Shown: piece by piece, positions 1 to 7,061 of the stretch
How positions within the stretch are numbered: the stretch's first letter is position 1
Layout: each line of letters begins with the position of its first letter
Assembly: GCA_024256165.1 (NCBI GenBank)
Contig: JAKLZG010000002.1
Coordinates: 1-33,531 of the forward strand
Direction: 5' to 3'
DNA: 33,531 nt
From: Candidatus Methylarchaceae archaeon HK02M2
Lineage (GTDB): Archaea; Thermoproteota; Nitrososphaeria; Nitrososphaerales; JACAEJ01
Made by a program: the position numbers and the translations under genes
Notes under the pieces: model-generated
Databases searched by the model: none
Seen by the model: only the letters and a program-made list of their open reading frames with translations
Told to the model about the DNA's origin: nothing

Positions 1-438
1 TTTGAATTACAAAAAAGACTTTTTTTCTTCCTAATCAATTACGGCTTAACACCCATAACTTATGGCGATGTTCTAATAAGAGAAGGAGGGTTTTATGTAC
101 TATCAGGGGATGAGATCATGAGGATGCTATCAGTAACTCTACGACCTTCGAGGGCTATTTTTCTTTTAAATGTAGATGGCATATTTGAGGATGTAAATCA
201 ACCGGACTCTCTTATAGATGAATTGAAGCCAGAAGACATAACAAAGATCAAGCTCAAGATTCCAGACATGGATGTTACTGGAGGAATGATACTTAAGTTA
301 AAAGAAGCAATGGGAATAGCAAAAAGTGGGATAAATGTTTTGTTCATCAATGGTAAAGATTCAGAAAGAATTCTCAAAGCATTGAAGGGTGAACGAATAA
401 AAGGTACCTTAATAAAAGGGATTCGAAATGAAAGATGA
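1..438 (+). CDS. Isopentenyl phosphate kinase, C-terminal part (5' end cut by window)
   Basis: The frame is open from base 1 to a TGA at 436-438, so the N-terminal part lies outside the window. The visible part carries the C-terminal signature of the amino-acid-kinase fold IPK family: a PITYGDV stretch, then LSGDEIM, then a VDGIFED loop and DVTGGM followed by a glycine-lysine rich end. IPK phosphorylates isopentenyl phosphate to IPP in the cytosol, the last step of the archaeal mevalonate pathway variant. The ATG at 118 is internal, because strong family similarity continues upstream of it to base 1. Its last codons overlap the start of the IPP isomerase gene, which indicates an operon. The family assignment is firm; only the missing N-terminus limits it. 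Confidence 0.9.
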   Translation, partial: FELQKRLFFFLINYGLTPITYGDVLIREGGFYVLSGDEIMRMLSVTLRPSRAIFLLNVDGIFEDVNQPDSLIDELKPEDITKIKLKIPDMDVTGGMILKLKEAMGIAKSGINVLFINGKDSERILKALKGERIKGTLIKGIRNER

Positions 439-1486
439 GATAACTAAGAGAAAAGCAGATCATATCGATATCTGCCTAGGTAAAGAGGTTGAAGCAAAGA
501 CATCAACTACTCTCCTTGAATGTGTGCACTTAATTCATAATGCTCTGCCAGATTTGAATTTCGATTCTATAGATACATCAATAGTATTTTTAAATCATAA
601 ATTTTCGGCTCCCATAATGATAGATGCCATGATTGGTGGCTCTTCTAACTCATTAAAGATAAATGAGAATCTAGCTTTAGCTGCTGAGGAGCTCAAAATA
701 GGAATGGTCATCGGTAGTCAAAGGGCAGGACTTACCACTCCATCTTTGGCTGAAACATATTCTATAGTAAGAAAGAGAGGGCCAAATATATTTTTAGCTT
801 CAAATATTGGTGCTACTCAACTTGTAAAAGGATTTAGTAAAGAAGATGCAAAGAAGTGTATTGATATGATAGGAGCGAACGCATTTGTAGTTCATTTAAA
901 TTCTTTACAAGAGGTTTTACAGGTTGAAGGGGAGCCGTTTTATAAAGGTGTTATCAACAAGATTCATGAACTTACGACTTATTTGGACATACCTGTTATA
1001 GTTAAAGAAGTAGGATTTGGGATTTCTAAAGAGGTAGCTATCAAATTAGAAATGGCTGGAGTTTCAGCGATCAATATCTCGGGAACGGGAGGTACAAGTT
1101 GGGCTGCTGTAGAGTATTTTCGGGCCTTGACTAACGGAGATAAAAAAAGGTCTGATCTTGGTCGACTATATTGGGATTGGGGCATACCAACAGCTATCAG
1201 CTTGATAGAGACGAAGAAGGCGGTCAAGATCCCTATAATCGCATCAGGTGGAATTAGAACTGGATTGGACATAGCCAAGAGCTTGGTTTTAGGCGCAAGT
1301 ATGTCAGGTATGGCTCTACCTTTGTTAAAGCGTGCAAACATCTCTAAAGATGAATTGGTTTCGTTCTTACAAAAGGTTATCTACGAGTTGAAGACAGCCA
1401 TGTTCGCAGTAGGTTGTAGTAACATACAAGCTATGGAACGTGAGAGATACGTGGTCACAGGACAGTTGGTTGAATGGCTGAGATAA
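428..1486 (+). CDS. fni: Type 2 isopentenyl-diphosphate delta-isomerase (FMN-dependent)
   Basis: The 352-residue product is close to the usual length of type 2 IPP isomerases, FMN/NADPH-dependent TIM-barrel enzymes that interconvert IPP and DMAPP. Visible family motifs are the N-terminal RKADHIDICL, MIDAMIGGS, VIGSQRAGL, the HLNSLQE segment, VIVKEVGFG, ISGTGGTSWA (phosphate-binding loop) and IIASGGIRTG near the C-terminus. The ATG at 428 lies inside the last codons of the isopentenyl phosphate kinase gene, so the two are probably translationally coupled. The prenyl synthase begins 12 nt after its stop. The unrelated type 1 (Nudix) isomerase is excluded by the fold. Confidence 0.95.
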   Translation: MKDEITKRKADHIDICLGKEVEAKTSTTLLECVHLIHNALPDLNFDSIDTSIVFLNHKFSAPIMIDAMIGGSSNSLKINENLALAAEELKIGMVIGSQRAGLTTPSLAETYSIVRKRGPNIFLASNIGATQLVKGFSKEDAKKCIDMIGANAFVVHLNSLQEVLQVEGEPFYKGVINKIHELTTYLDIPVIVKEVGFGISKEVAIKLEMAGVSAINISGTGGTSWAAVEYFRALTNGDKKRSDLGRLYWDWGIPTAISLIETKKAVKIPIIASGGIRTGLDIAKSLVLGASMSGMALPLLKRANISKDELVSFLQKVIYELKTAMFAVGCSNIQAMERERYVVTGQLVEWLR

Positions 1487-1497
1487 TTGATTGAATA

Positions 1498-2493
1498 ATG
1501 AGCCTAATTGAACAATTAGAAAAAACAGCATCTGAAGTTGATAAATACATTCTGTCAATATTAGAGGGTAAACCGAAGATTCTGTATGAGGCTTCCTCAC
1601 ATTTAATAAGGGCGGGAGGAAAAAGGTTAAGACCTTTTCTCGTTATAAAGTCTTGTGAAATCTTCGACTGTAATATAAAGAAGGTAATACCAGCTGCCGC
1701 AGCTCTTGAACTCCTACATAACTTTACTTTGGTTCATGATGATATAATGGACCATGATCTAATACGACATGGTGTGCCCACCGTACATGCTAAATACGGT
1801 ATACCTCTTGGGATAGTTGCAGGGGATATTTTATTCATAAAAGTCTTTGAGTCGATCATATCAGGGATGCAAGAACTCAAGATTAGTAAAAGTACTATAA
1901 TCAAGGTATTGGAGTTAGTGGTTAGATCGTCTATCAAGGTTTGTGAAGGACAGGTAAGGGATTTAAAGATGTCTTCAGAACGACGCTTCTACTCTATAAA
2001 AACATACTTGGAAATGATTCGAGAGAAGACTGGATCGCTGTTTGAGACCGCCTGTAGAGTTGGTAGTGTTATTGGAGGTGCGAAAAACGAGGATCAGAAA
2101 GCTATGGCTAAATTTGGTAGGTATCTTGGAATAGCCTTTCAACTGATAGATGATACCCTGGGTGTTGCAGGTGATCCTAAAGTGACTGGTAAACCTGTGG
2201 GTAGTGATCTTAGAGAAGGGAAGAAGACTTATGCCCTTTTAATGGCTATACAACTTGCAAATCAAGATGATAAGTTTAAGATTCAAAAAGTTTTTGGAAA
2301 GAAAGAAGCCAAACAAGAGGAAATGGATGAAGCATTAACTATAATATCTAAGACTGGTGCAGTCGATAAAGTAAGGGGTAAAGCCCAATTTTATACCGAT
2401 AAAGCGATATCAATTCTTAAAAGATTCCCTAATTCACATTCAAAAGAGACATTGTTAGAGCTAACTCATTTTATAGTAACTCGAAATCTATAA
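1498..2493 (+). CDS. idsA: Polyprenyl synthetase, probable geranylgeranyl diphosphate synthase
   Basis: The 331-residue protein is an all-alpha trans-prenyltransferase. GGKRLRP is at about residues 40-46, the first Asp-rich motif DDIMD at 81-85, and the second Asp-rich motif is the archaeal-style DDTLGVAGD followed by TGKPVGSDLREGKKT. The residue five places before the first Asp is Phe76. Archaeal GGPP synthases characteristically have an aromatic residue there that limits product length, so C20 GGPP for membrane lipids is the likely product. It is the third gene of the IPK-fni-prenyl synthase operon. The 190 nt that follow before gltX hold no gene; an AT-rich promoter-like patch lies just before gltX. 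Confidence 0.88.
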   Translation: MSLIEQLEKTASEVDKYILSILEGKPKILYEASSHLIRAGGKRLRPFLVIKSCEIFDCNIKKVIPAAAALELLHNFTLVHDDIMDHDLIRHGVPTVHAKYGIPLGIVAGDILFIKVFESIISGMQELKISKSTIIKVLELVVRSSIKVCEGQVRDLKMSSERRFYSIKTYLEMIREKTGSLFETACRVGSVIGGAKNEDQKAMAKFGRYLGIAFQLIDDTLGVAGDPKVTGKPVGSDLREGKKTYALLMAIQLANQDDKFKIQKVFGKKEAKQEEMDEALTIISKTGAVDKVRGKAQFYTDKAISILKRFPNSHSKETLLELTHFIVTRNL

Positions 2494-2641
2494 ACGTCAA
2501 TATCATCAAATCAGTCAATAATGCTGTTCAAGTCATTAAATAAGACCTAAAAATGTATCCCACACGATTCAAGCCAAGTGAAATTTATTCTTTAGAAGGG
2601 TTCAATAAGCAAATATTTTTCATCTATAGAAAAAAAAGGTT

Positions 2642-2656
2642 AAAAATATTTAATTA
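2642..2656 (+). promoter_or_regulatory. Archaeal TATA-like element for gltX
   Basis: An A/T-only patch (aaaaatatttaatta) ends about 28 nt before the TTG start at 2684. That spacing matches an archaeal TATA box serving a leaderless or nearly leaderless transcript. No clear Shine-Dalgarno sequence lies between it and the start codon. Confidence 0.45.
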
Positions 2657-2683
2657 AGCATTCTTAAAGTAAAGTTTGGTCAC

Positions 2684-4435
2684 TTGGTAGAGATTCAGCC
2701 CGATATTAGGCGCATAATTCTTAAACATGCTCTTTTAAACGCCTATAAGCATAATGGAGAGTGCAAAATAGGAGCAGTCTTAGGGAAAGTGATAGGCGAG
2801 AAGCCAAATCTAAAAATTCTCGCAAAGGATTTATATCCTATTGTGAATGATGTAGTTGATGAAGTCAACCAACTAAGTCAAAATGAACAAAAATCTATGC
2901 TCAATTCGAATTTCCCTGAAGCTATTATTGATATCCAAGATAGAGTTAAAGAGAATAAACTCCCTTTGCTTCCAAGTTCTGAGATGTACTCTACGATAGT
3001 TACCAGATTTTCTCCAAATCCAGATTGTGTGCTTCACTTAGGCTCAGCCCGTGCGATAATCCTCTCTCACGATTACGCTAGAGAATATGGAGGAAAATTC
3101 ATTCTTAGATTTGAGGATACAGATCCAAGGCTAAAGAAGGCATCTTTAATTTTTTATAAGTTGATAAGAGAAGACCTTGAATGGTTAGGATGTAAATGGG
3201 ATGAGGAGTTTATCCAAAGTGATAGACTTAATATTTATTATAATATTGTAGAAAAGTTAATCCAAGTAAGAGGAGCGTATATCTGCACTTGCCATCCAAC
3301 TAATTTTCGTAGCTACATAACTTTGGGAAAAGCTTGCCCGTGTAGGGAACTAAGTATTGAAGAACAGATGACTAGATGGAGAAAGATGTTGGATGGGAGC
3401 TATAAAGAGGGACAAGCTATAGTCAGAGTTAAAACAGATCTTAGCCATCCGAACCCTGCTGTAAGAGATTGGCCCGCCTTACGAATTATTGACACTATGA
3501 AGCACCCGCATCCAAGAGTTGGCTCAAAATATAATGTTTGGCCACTGTACAACTTCTCAACAGGTATAGATGACAAATTCATGGGCATCACTCATATCAT
3601 AAGGGGTAAGGAACATCTCACTAACACAGTTAGGCAGAAATTTATGTATAAGTACTTAAAATGGGAGTACCCCATAGCGATCCATTATGGAAGGCTAAAG
3701 ATGGAGGATGCCGTATTAAGCAAATCCAAGATAGTCCAAGGGGTAGAAGACGGTTCATATACGGATTTTGATGATCCCAGATTAGCAACTTTCCTAGCTT
3801 TTAAGCGTAGAGGTATTCAAGCTGACGCTATAAGGAAATTAATATATGATGTAGGAATCAAGCCAGTAGATGTTACAATAAGTTGGTCAAATCTCTATGC
3901 TTATAACAAACAGATTATAGATAAGATTGCATCTAGATACTTTGCCATCTTTGACGAGATCGAGCTTCATATTCATGGAGTTAAGGAGGATATAGAGGCA
4001 AATCTATTAAAGCATCCTGATGATAGATCGAAAGGGTATAGAAAGCTTAAAGTTCCACAGAAGAAGGGCATTGCAGTTCTCTTCGTATCTAGATCAGATG
4101 TTGAGCAGTTATTATTAAAACCAATAGTTAGGTTAATGGGGCTCATGAATATAGGAGATGTAAAATTTGGAGATGGCTGCCTTACGGCGAATTTTAAGGG
4201 ATGGTCGATTCAAGAAGCAAAATTGCATAAAGCACCAATTATTCATTGGCTCCCTATAAAATGCCTGATCAAGGTGATCTTAATCATGCCTACAGCAGAA
4301 AGAGTTGAGGGTTTAGCTGAAAAAAACCTTGGAAAAGAACCCATCAATTCATTAGTACAATTAGAGAGAGTAGGCTTTGGGCGTATAGATTCAAAATCGG
4401 ATGATATGGTTTTTATCTACCATACATCAAGATAA
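2684..4435 (+). CDS. gltX: Glutamyl-tRNA synthetase, archaeal type
   Basis: This 583-residue class I aminoacyl-tRNA synthetase attaches Glu to tRNA-Glu. In archaea it is often non-discriminating and also charges tRNA-Gln for GatDE transamidation. The HIGH-type motif is HLGSAR at about 118-123, preceded by FSPNP. The KMSKS-type motif is LSKSKI. The segment FEDTDPR and the archaeal/GlnRS-like beta-barrel C-terminus are present, and an N-terminal extension of about 100 residues typical of archaeal GluRS is visible. The start is TTG at 2684 and the transcript may be leaderless. Its place after isoprenoid genes resembles the arrangement in several TACK archaea (recalled, not checked). Confidence 0.93.
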   Translation: MVEIQPDIRRIILKHALLNAYKHNGECKIGAVLGKVIGEKPNLKILAKDLYPIVNDVVDEVNQLSQNEQKSMLNSNFPEAIIDIQDRVKENKLPLLPSSEMYSTIVTRFSPNPDCVLHLGSARAIILSHDYAREYGGKFILRFEDTDPRLKKASLIFYKLIREDLEWLGCKWDEEFIQSDRLNIYYNIVEKLIQVRGAYICTCHPTNFRSYITLGKACPCRELSIEEQMTRWRKMLDGSYKEGQAIVRVKTDLSHPNPAVRDWPALRIIDTMKHPHPRVGSKYNVWPLYNFSTGIDDKFMGITHIIRGKEHLTNTVRQKFMYKYLKWEYPIAIHYGRLKMEDAVLSKSKIVQGVEDGSYTDFDDPRLATFLAFKRRGIQADAIRKLIYDVGIKPVDVTISWSNLYAYNKQIIDKIASRYFAIFDEIELHIHGVKEDIEANLLKHPDDRSKGYRKLKVPQKKGIAVLFVSRSDVEQLLLKPIVRLMGLMNIGDVKFGDGCLTANFKGWSIQEAKLHKAPIIHWLPIKCLIKVILIMPTAERVEGLAEKNLGKEPINSLVQLERVGFGRIDSKSDDMVFIYHTSR

Positions 4436-4484
4436 TGAGAATAGAAATAAATAAGATTCCTTAAGATTTGTAGTGTGGTGAAAG

Positions 4485-5249
4485 TTGGTCTTTGTAAAGA
4501 TTATGCCATGTCTAGATATGAAGGATGGTCGAGTTGTCAAAGGTGTTAATTTCGTAGATCTACGGGATGCTGGTGACCCAATTAAAAACGCGAAGTTTTA
4601 TGAGGAAGAGGGAGCCGATGAACTTGCCATGTTAGACATTGCGGCGACCATTGAAGGAAGAAAAACAAGGCTTGAATGGGTTAAAAACGTAATAAATGTT
4701 ATCTCAATTCCTTTAACAGTGGGAGGAGGGATTACCAATTTGAAGGATATGGAAGAATTGTTTGATCTAGGTGTTAGCAAAGTATCGATAAATACTGCTG
4801 CTGTAAGAAAGCCTGATCTTATTAAAAAAGCTTCAAAAAAATTTAGTAAAGAAAGGATCGTAGTAGCTATCGACGGTAAGAGGAACCCTAAGATGCCCCA
4901 AGGCTTCGAGGTTGTAATAAAAGGAGGAACTGAAGGAACCAAAATAGATGCTGTTGAGTGGGCTAGAAGATGCGAAGAATTAGGTGCTGGAGAGATTCTA
5001 CCTACGAGCATGGATGAGGATGGGACCTTATCGGGCTACGATCTCGAATTTACTAGATCTATTGCTGAAGCGGTCGAGATACCAATAATTGCCTCAGGGG
5101 GGGCGGGAACATTAGAGCATTTATTAGAGGCAGTAGTCAAGGGCAAAGCCACAACGCTTTTAGCTGCTTCCATCTTTCATTTCAGAAAGTATTCTATTAG
5201 GGAAGTAAAGGATTTCTTACAAAATAAAGGCATAGAGGTTAAAATTTAA
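4485..5249 (+). CDS. hisF: Imidazole glycerol phosphate synthase, cyclase subunit HisF
   Basis: The 254-residue beta/alpha barrel has normal HisF length. HisF uses ammonia from HisH to convert PRFAR into imidazole glycerol phosphate and AICAR, in histidine synthesis. The catalytic aspartates are visible: Asp11 in PCLDMKDGRVVKG and the Asp of VAIDGKR near residue 130. DLRDAGDP and the C-terminal phosphate loop IASGGAG are intact. The TTG start at 4485 places the first catalytic Asp exactly at residue 11, and a GGTG Shine-Dalgarno-like stretch precedes it. No other his gene is in the window, so this is an isolated pathway gene. Two T-tracts follow within 190 nt. Confidence 0.95.
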   Translation: MVFVKIMPCLDMKDGRVVKGVNFVDLRDAGDPIKNAKFYEEEGADELAMLDIAATIEGRKTRLEWVKNVINVISIPLTVGGGITNLKDMEELFDLGVSKVSINTAAVRKPDLIKKASKKFSKERIVVAIDGKRNPKMPQGFEVVIKGGTEGTKIDAVEWARRCEELGAGEILPTSMDEDGTLSGYDLEFTRSIAEAVEIPIIASGGAGTLEHLLEAVVKGKATTLLAASIFHFRKYSIREVKDFLQNKGIEVKI

Positions 5250-5360
5250 AATTAGTGAAATTTTATTGAAAGTAAAAACAAGATAATGGAAGTATTAAGT
5301 CTTCAATGTAATTCATTATTTTCGACTTGTTATATCACTGAAGATAAAAAATCCACTTGG

Positions 5361-5437
5361 TTTTTTTTCGATAAGGATGGGATATACTATCTACCTTCAT
5401 ATGTTCATAATGTGTTCAGATGTTTGATTTTTTTTTT
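5361..5437 (+). terminator. Two T-tracts downstream of hisF (possible archaeal terminators)
   Basis: A run of eight T at 5361-5368 and a run of ten T at 5428-5437 follow hisF on the same strand. Archaeal transcription commonly ends at oligo-T tracts without a strong hairpin. This is a plausible termination zone and not a demonstrated one. Confidence 0.35.
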
Positions 5438-5502
5438 CAAATGTTAGAATTGAGTATATAATTGTACACTATCAAGCATATGTATTCTTATACATTATCA
5501 TT

Positions 5503-5747
5503 ATTAAGGAACGGATATTTGACTATTGAAATAAAAATTTTAAGCTAAGGAACAAGTAAAAAGTAGTAATTTGACAATTATTAAAGAAGCTAGATTATTT
5601 ATTAAGATATCGTCCTTATAGTTTCTTATTACGTAATTTCCATTATGTAGTTAAGAGGTTGTGCTCCAGTACGTCCTTCTTGTATATATGTACATAAATT
5701 ATTTAGGACTATAACCCCAATAAGCATTTATAGATCCGTTCCTTAAT
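5503..5747. repeat. Perfect 14-bp inverted repeat flanking 217 nt
   Basis: attaaggaacggat at 5503-5516 is exactly the reverse complement of 5734-5747, and the match stops at both ends. The spacer is very AT-rich and has no evident gene. It could be the terminal inverted repeats of a miniature (MITE-like) element, the closing stem of a non-coding RNA, or paired operators. No clean target-site duplication abuts the ends, so the mobile-element reading is weak. Confidence 0.4.
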
Positions 5748-5880
5748 TAGCATTACCTAAGACGTTGTTTTATTAGTTAAACACTTCGAGATTTTATCTG
5801 TAAAAAGTTAAAGTATCAATATTATTTAACGAAAATTTAATGAATCTTTATTGAAGTTACTTAAAAATTTTTAGCGTTTA

Positions 5881-5890
5881 CCTTATAAGC
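5881..5890 (+). promoter_or_regulatory. TATA box of the L7Ae gene
   Basis: ccttataagc is centred about 25-26 nt before the ATG at 5911. This fits an archaeal TATA box driving a leaderless mRNA that begins at or next to that ATG. No Shine-Dalgarno sequence is present between the two. Confidence 0.5.
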
Positions 5891-5910
5891 AAGTAGCTAA
5901 AAGATAATCG

Positions 5911-6345
5911 ATGCGCAAACCGCAGATGATAAATAAAATGGATGCGGAAAAACAAACTCAAAATAGTGAAAACCCAAAGCCTTATTTTGTAAAGTTTGAG
6001 ACTCCTAAGGAGCTAATTGATGCGACTTATGAAGTATTACGTCAAGCAAGGCAAACAGGAAAGATAAGAAAAGGAACAAATGAAGTTACAAAAGCGATTG
6101 AGAGAGGCATAGCGAAACTTGTGGTAATTAGCGAGGATGTCGAACCCCCTGAAATAGTTGCTCATCTACCTATACTTTGTGAAGAAAGAAAAGTGACATT
6201 TATCTTTGTTCCGAGTAAAGCCCAGATAGGTTCGGCTCTTGGAATCGATGTATCTGCTGCATCAGCATGCGTAATAGAGTCTGGAGAGGCAGCAAGTATT
6301 TTGGATCAGATCATCGATGCTGTTTCAAAGCTCAAGAAAAGTTAA
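5911..6345 (+). CDS. rpl7ae: Ribosomal protein L7Ae (eL8), kink-turn binding protein
   Basis: The 144-residue product contains the L7Ae core: a VKFETPKEL start, RKGTNEVTKAIERG (RNA kink-turn recognition) and LVVISEDVEPPEIVAHLP, then CEERKVTFIFVPSKAQIGSALG. L7Ae binds kink-turns in 23S rRNA and in archaeal box C/D and H/ACA guide RNPs and RNase P. The first 20 or so residues exceed the usual length, so M7 or M10 could be the true start. However, the TATA spacing supports the ATG at 5911 on a leaderless transcript. In many archaea this gene directly precedes S28e-L24e-Ndk; here that trio lies 13 kb away at 19517. Its stop overlaps the stop of the convergent flavin reductase-like gene by 4 nt. 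Confidence 0.93.
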   Translation: MRKPQMINKMDAEKQTQNSENPKPYFVKFETPKELIDATYEVLRQARQTGKIRKGTNEVTKAIERGIAKLVVISEDVEPPEIVAHLPILCEERKVTFIFVPSKAQIGSALGIDVSAASACVIESGEAASILDQIIDAVSKLKKS

Positions 6346-6896
6346 AAATGAAGATATTTATCTAAAATTAAATATTTTTTCTTGTGTCTTAAGATCATCT
6401 GTGCTTTATCTAGATCGTAATCCGTTTTGAAAATATCTTTTAAAGCTTCAGCGGCAACTACCTTTCCAACAAATATCATATGATCGCCTGTTTCAAGCTT
6501 TAAGACTAACTCACATTCTAAATGACCTATACATTCATTTATCAAAGGTGGCTTGACAATCTTAGCTGGCGAAGCTGTCAGACCTGATTTTTTAAACTTA
6601 TCTATGTCCTTTCCAGACACACTCCCTAAGTAGTCGATCTGTTTAGCAAGTTTTTTGGACGGTATATTGATTACAAACTCGCGAGTTTCTGTTATTAATT
6701 TATATGAGTATCTTTTCAGGGCCATACTTATAGCTATTAAAGGGGGATCGAATGATGTTGGCATCGTCCAAGCCATTGGGATTATATTAGGCTTTCCTGA
6801 ACTATCGATACACGTGATCAATACAACAGGTCTTGGGTACATCAACCTGGTACATATATCAAATTGAACATCAATTTTCTCATTGATTTGGTTCAA
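6342..6896 (-). CDS. Flavin reductase-like FMN-binding split-barrel protein
   Basis: The 184-residue protein has the features of the flavin reductase/flavoredoxin family (FMN-binding split barrel): MYPRPVVLITCIDSSGKPN near the N-terminus, MAWTMPTSFDPPLIAISM, and EFVINIPSKKLAKQIDYLGSVSG, followed by a GHLECELV strand. Such proteins bind FMN and act as NAD(P)H:flavin reductases or small electron carriers; the substrate cannot be read from sequence. The start at 6896 is TTG with no obvious ribosome-binding site, and there is no upstream ATG in frame. It is the last gene on the minus strand of the AT-rich block, 165 nt beyond the amidotransferase stop, so a role with that flavoenzyme system is possible but unproven. 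Confidence 0.8.
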   Translation of the reverse strand: MNQINEKIDVQFDICTRLMYPRPVVLITCIDSSGKPNIIPMAWTMPTSFDPPLIAISMALKRYSYKLITETREFVINIPSKKLAKQIDYLGSVSGKDIDKFKKSGLTASPAKIVKPPLINECIGHLECELVLKLETGDHMIFVGKVVAAEALKDIFKTDYDLDKAQMILRHKKKYLILDKYLHF

Positions 6897-7061
6897 TGTT
6901 CTATTGATTTTCCAAAAGCTTAGATTAATATCTTTTCTATTTATTTAGCGAAAAAAAATATTTGGATTAAATCTTGGAAAATGATAACATTAGAATTTAT
7001 AATCAAAGTATATCTACAATTATAAATTCATTTCAGTATCTTTTATCATCTAATTTTTTCA

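Larger units (their letters stand above)
5250..5910. other. 661-nt AT-rich intergenic region without a convincing gene
   Basis: This is the longest gene-free stretch in the window. It holds two T-tracts, a 14-bp perfect inverted repeat (5503-5516 with 5734-5747), an additional partial copy of the aaggaac core near 5549, and at its right end the L7Ae promoter. A 53-codon ATG frame exists at 5286-5447, but it lacks a ribosome-binding site, contains runs of Phe encoded by the T-tracts and resembles no family known to me. No tRNA, rRNA or recognisable structured RNA was seen. Confidence 0.6.

Noticed and set aside
979-1341. Long reverse-strand frame inside fni, and similar opposite-strand frames inside hisF, gltB-like, guaA and nuo genes
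   Set aside because: Each lies wholly within a well-recognised gene on the other strand, has no family resemblance and no start signals.
5286-5447. 53-codon ATG frame in the gap after hisF
   Set aside because: It has no ribosome-binding site, its Phe runs come from T-tracts, and it resembles no protein family I know; probably chance.
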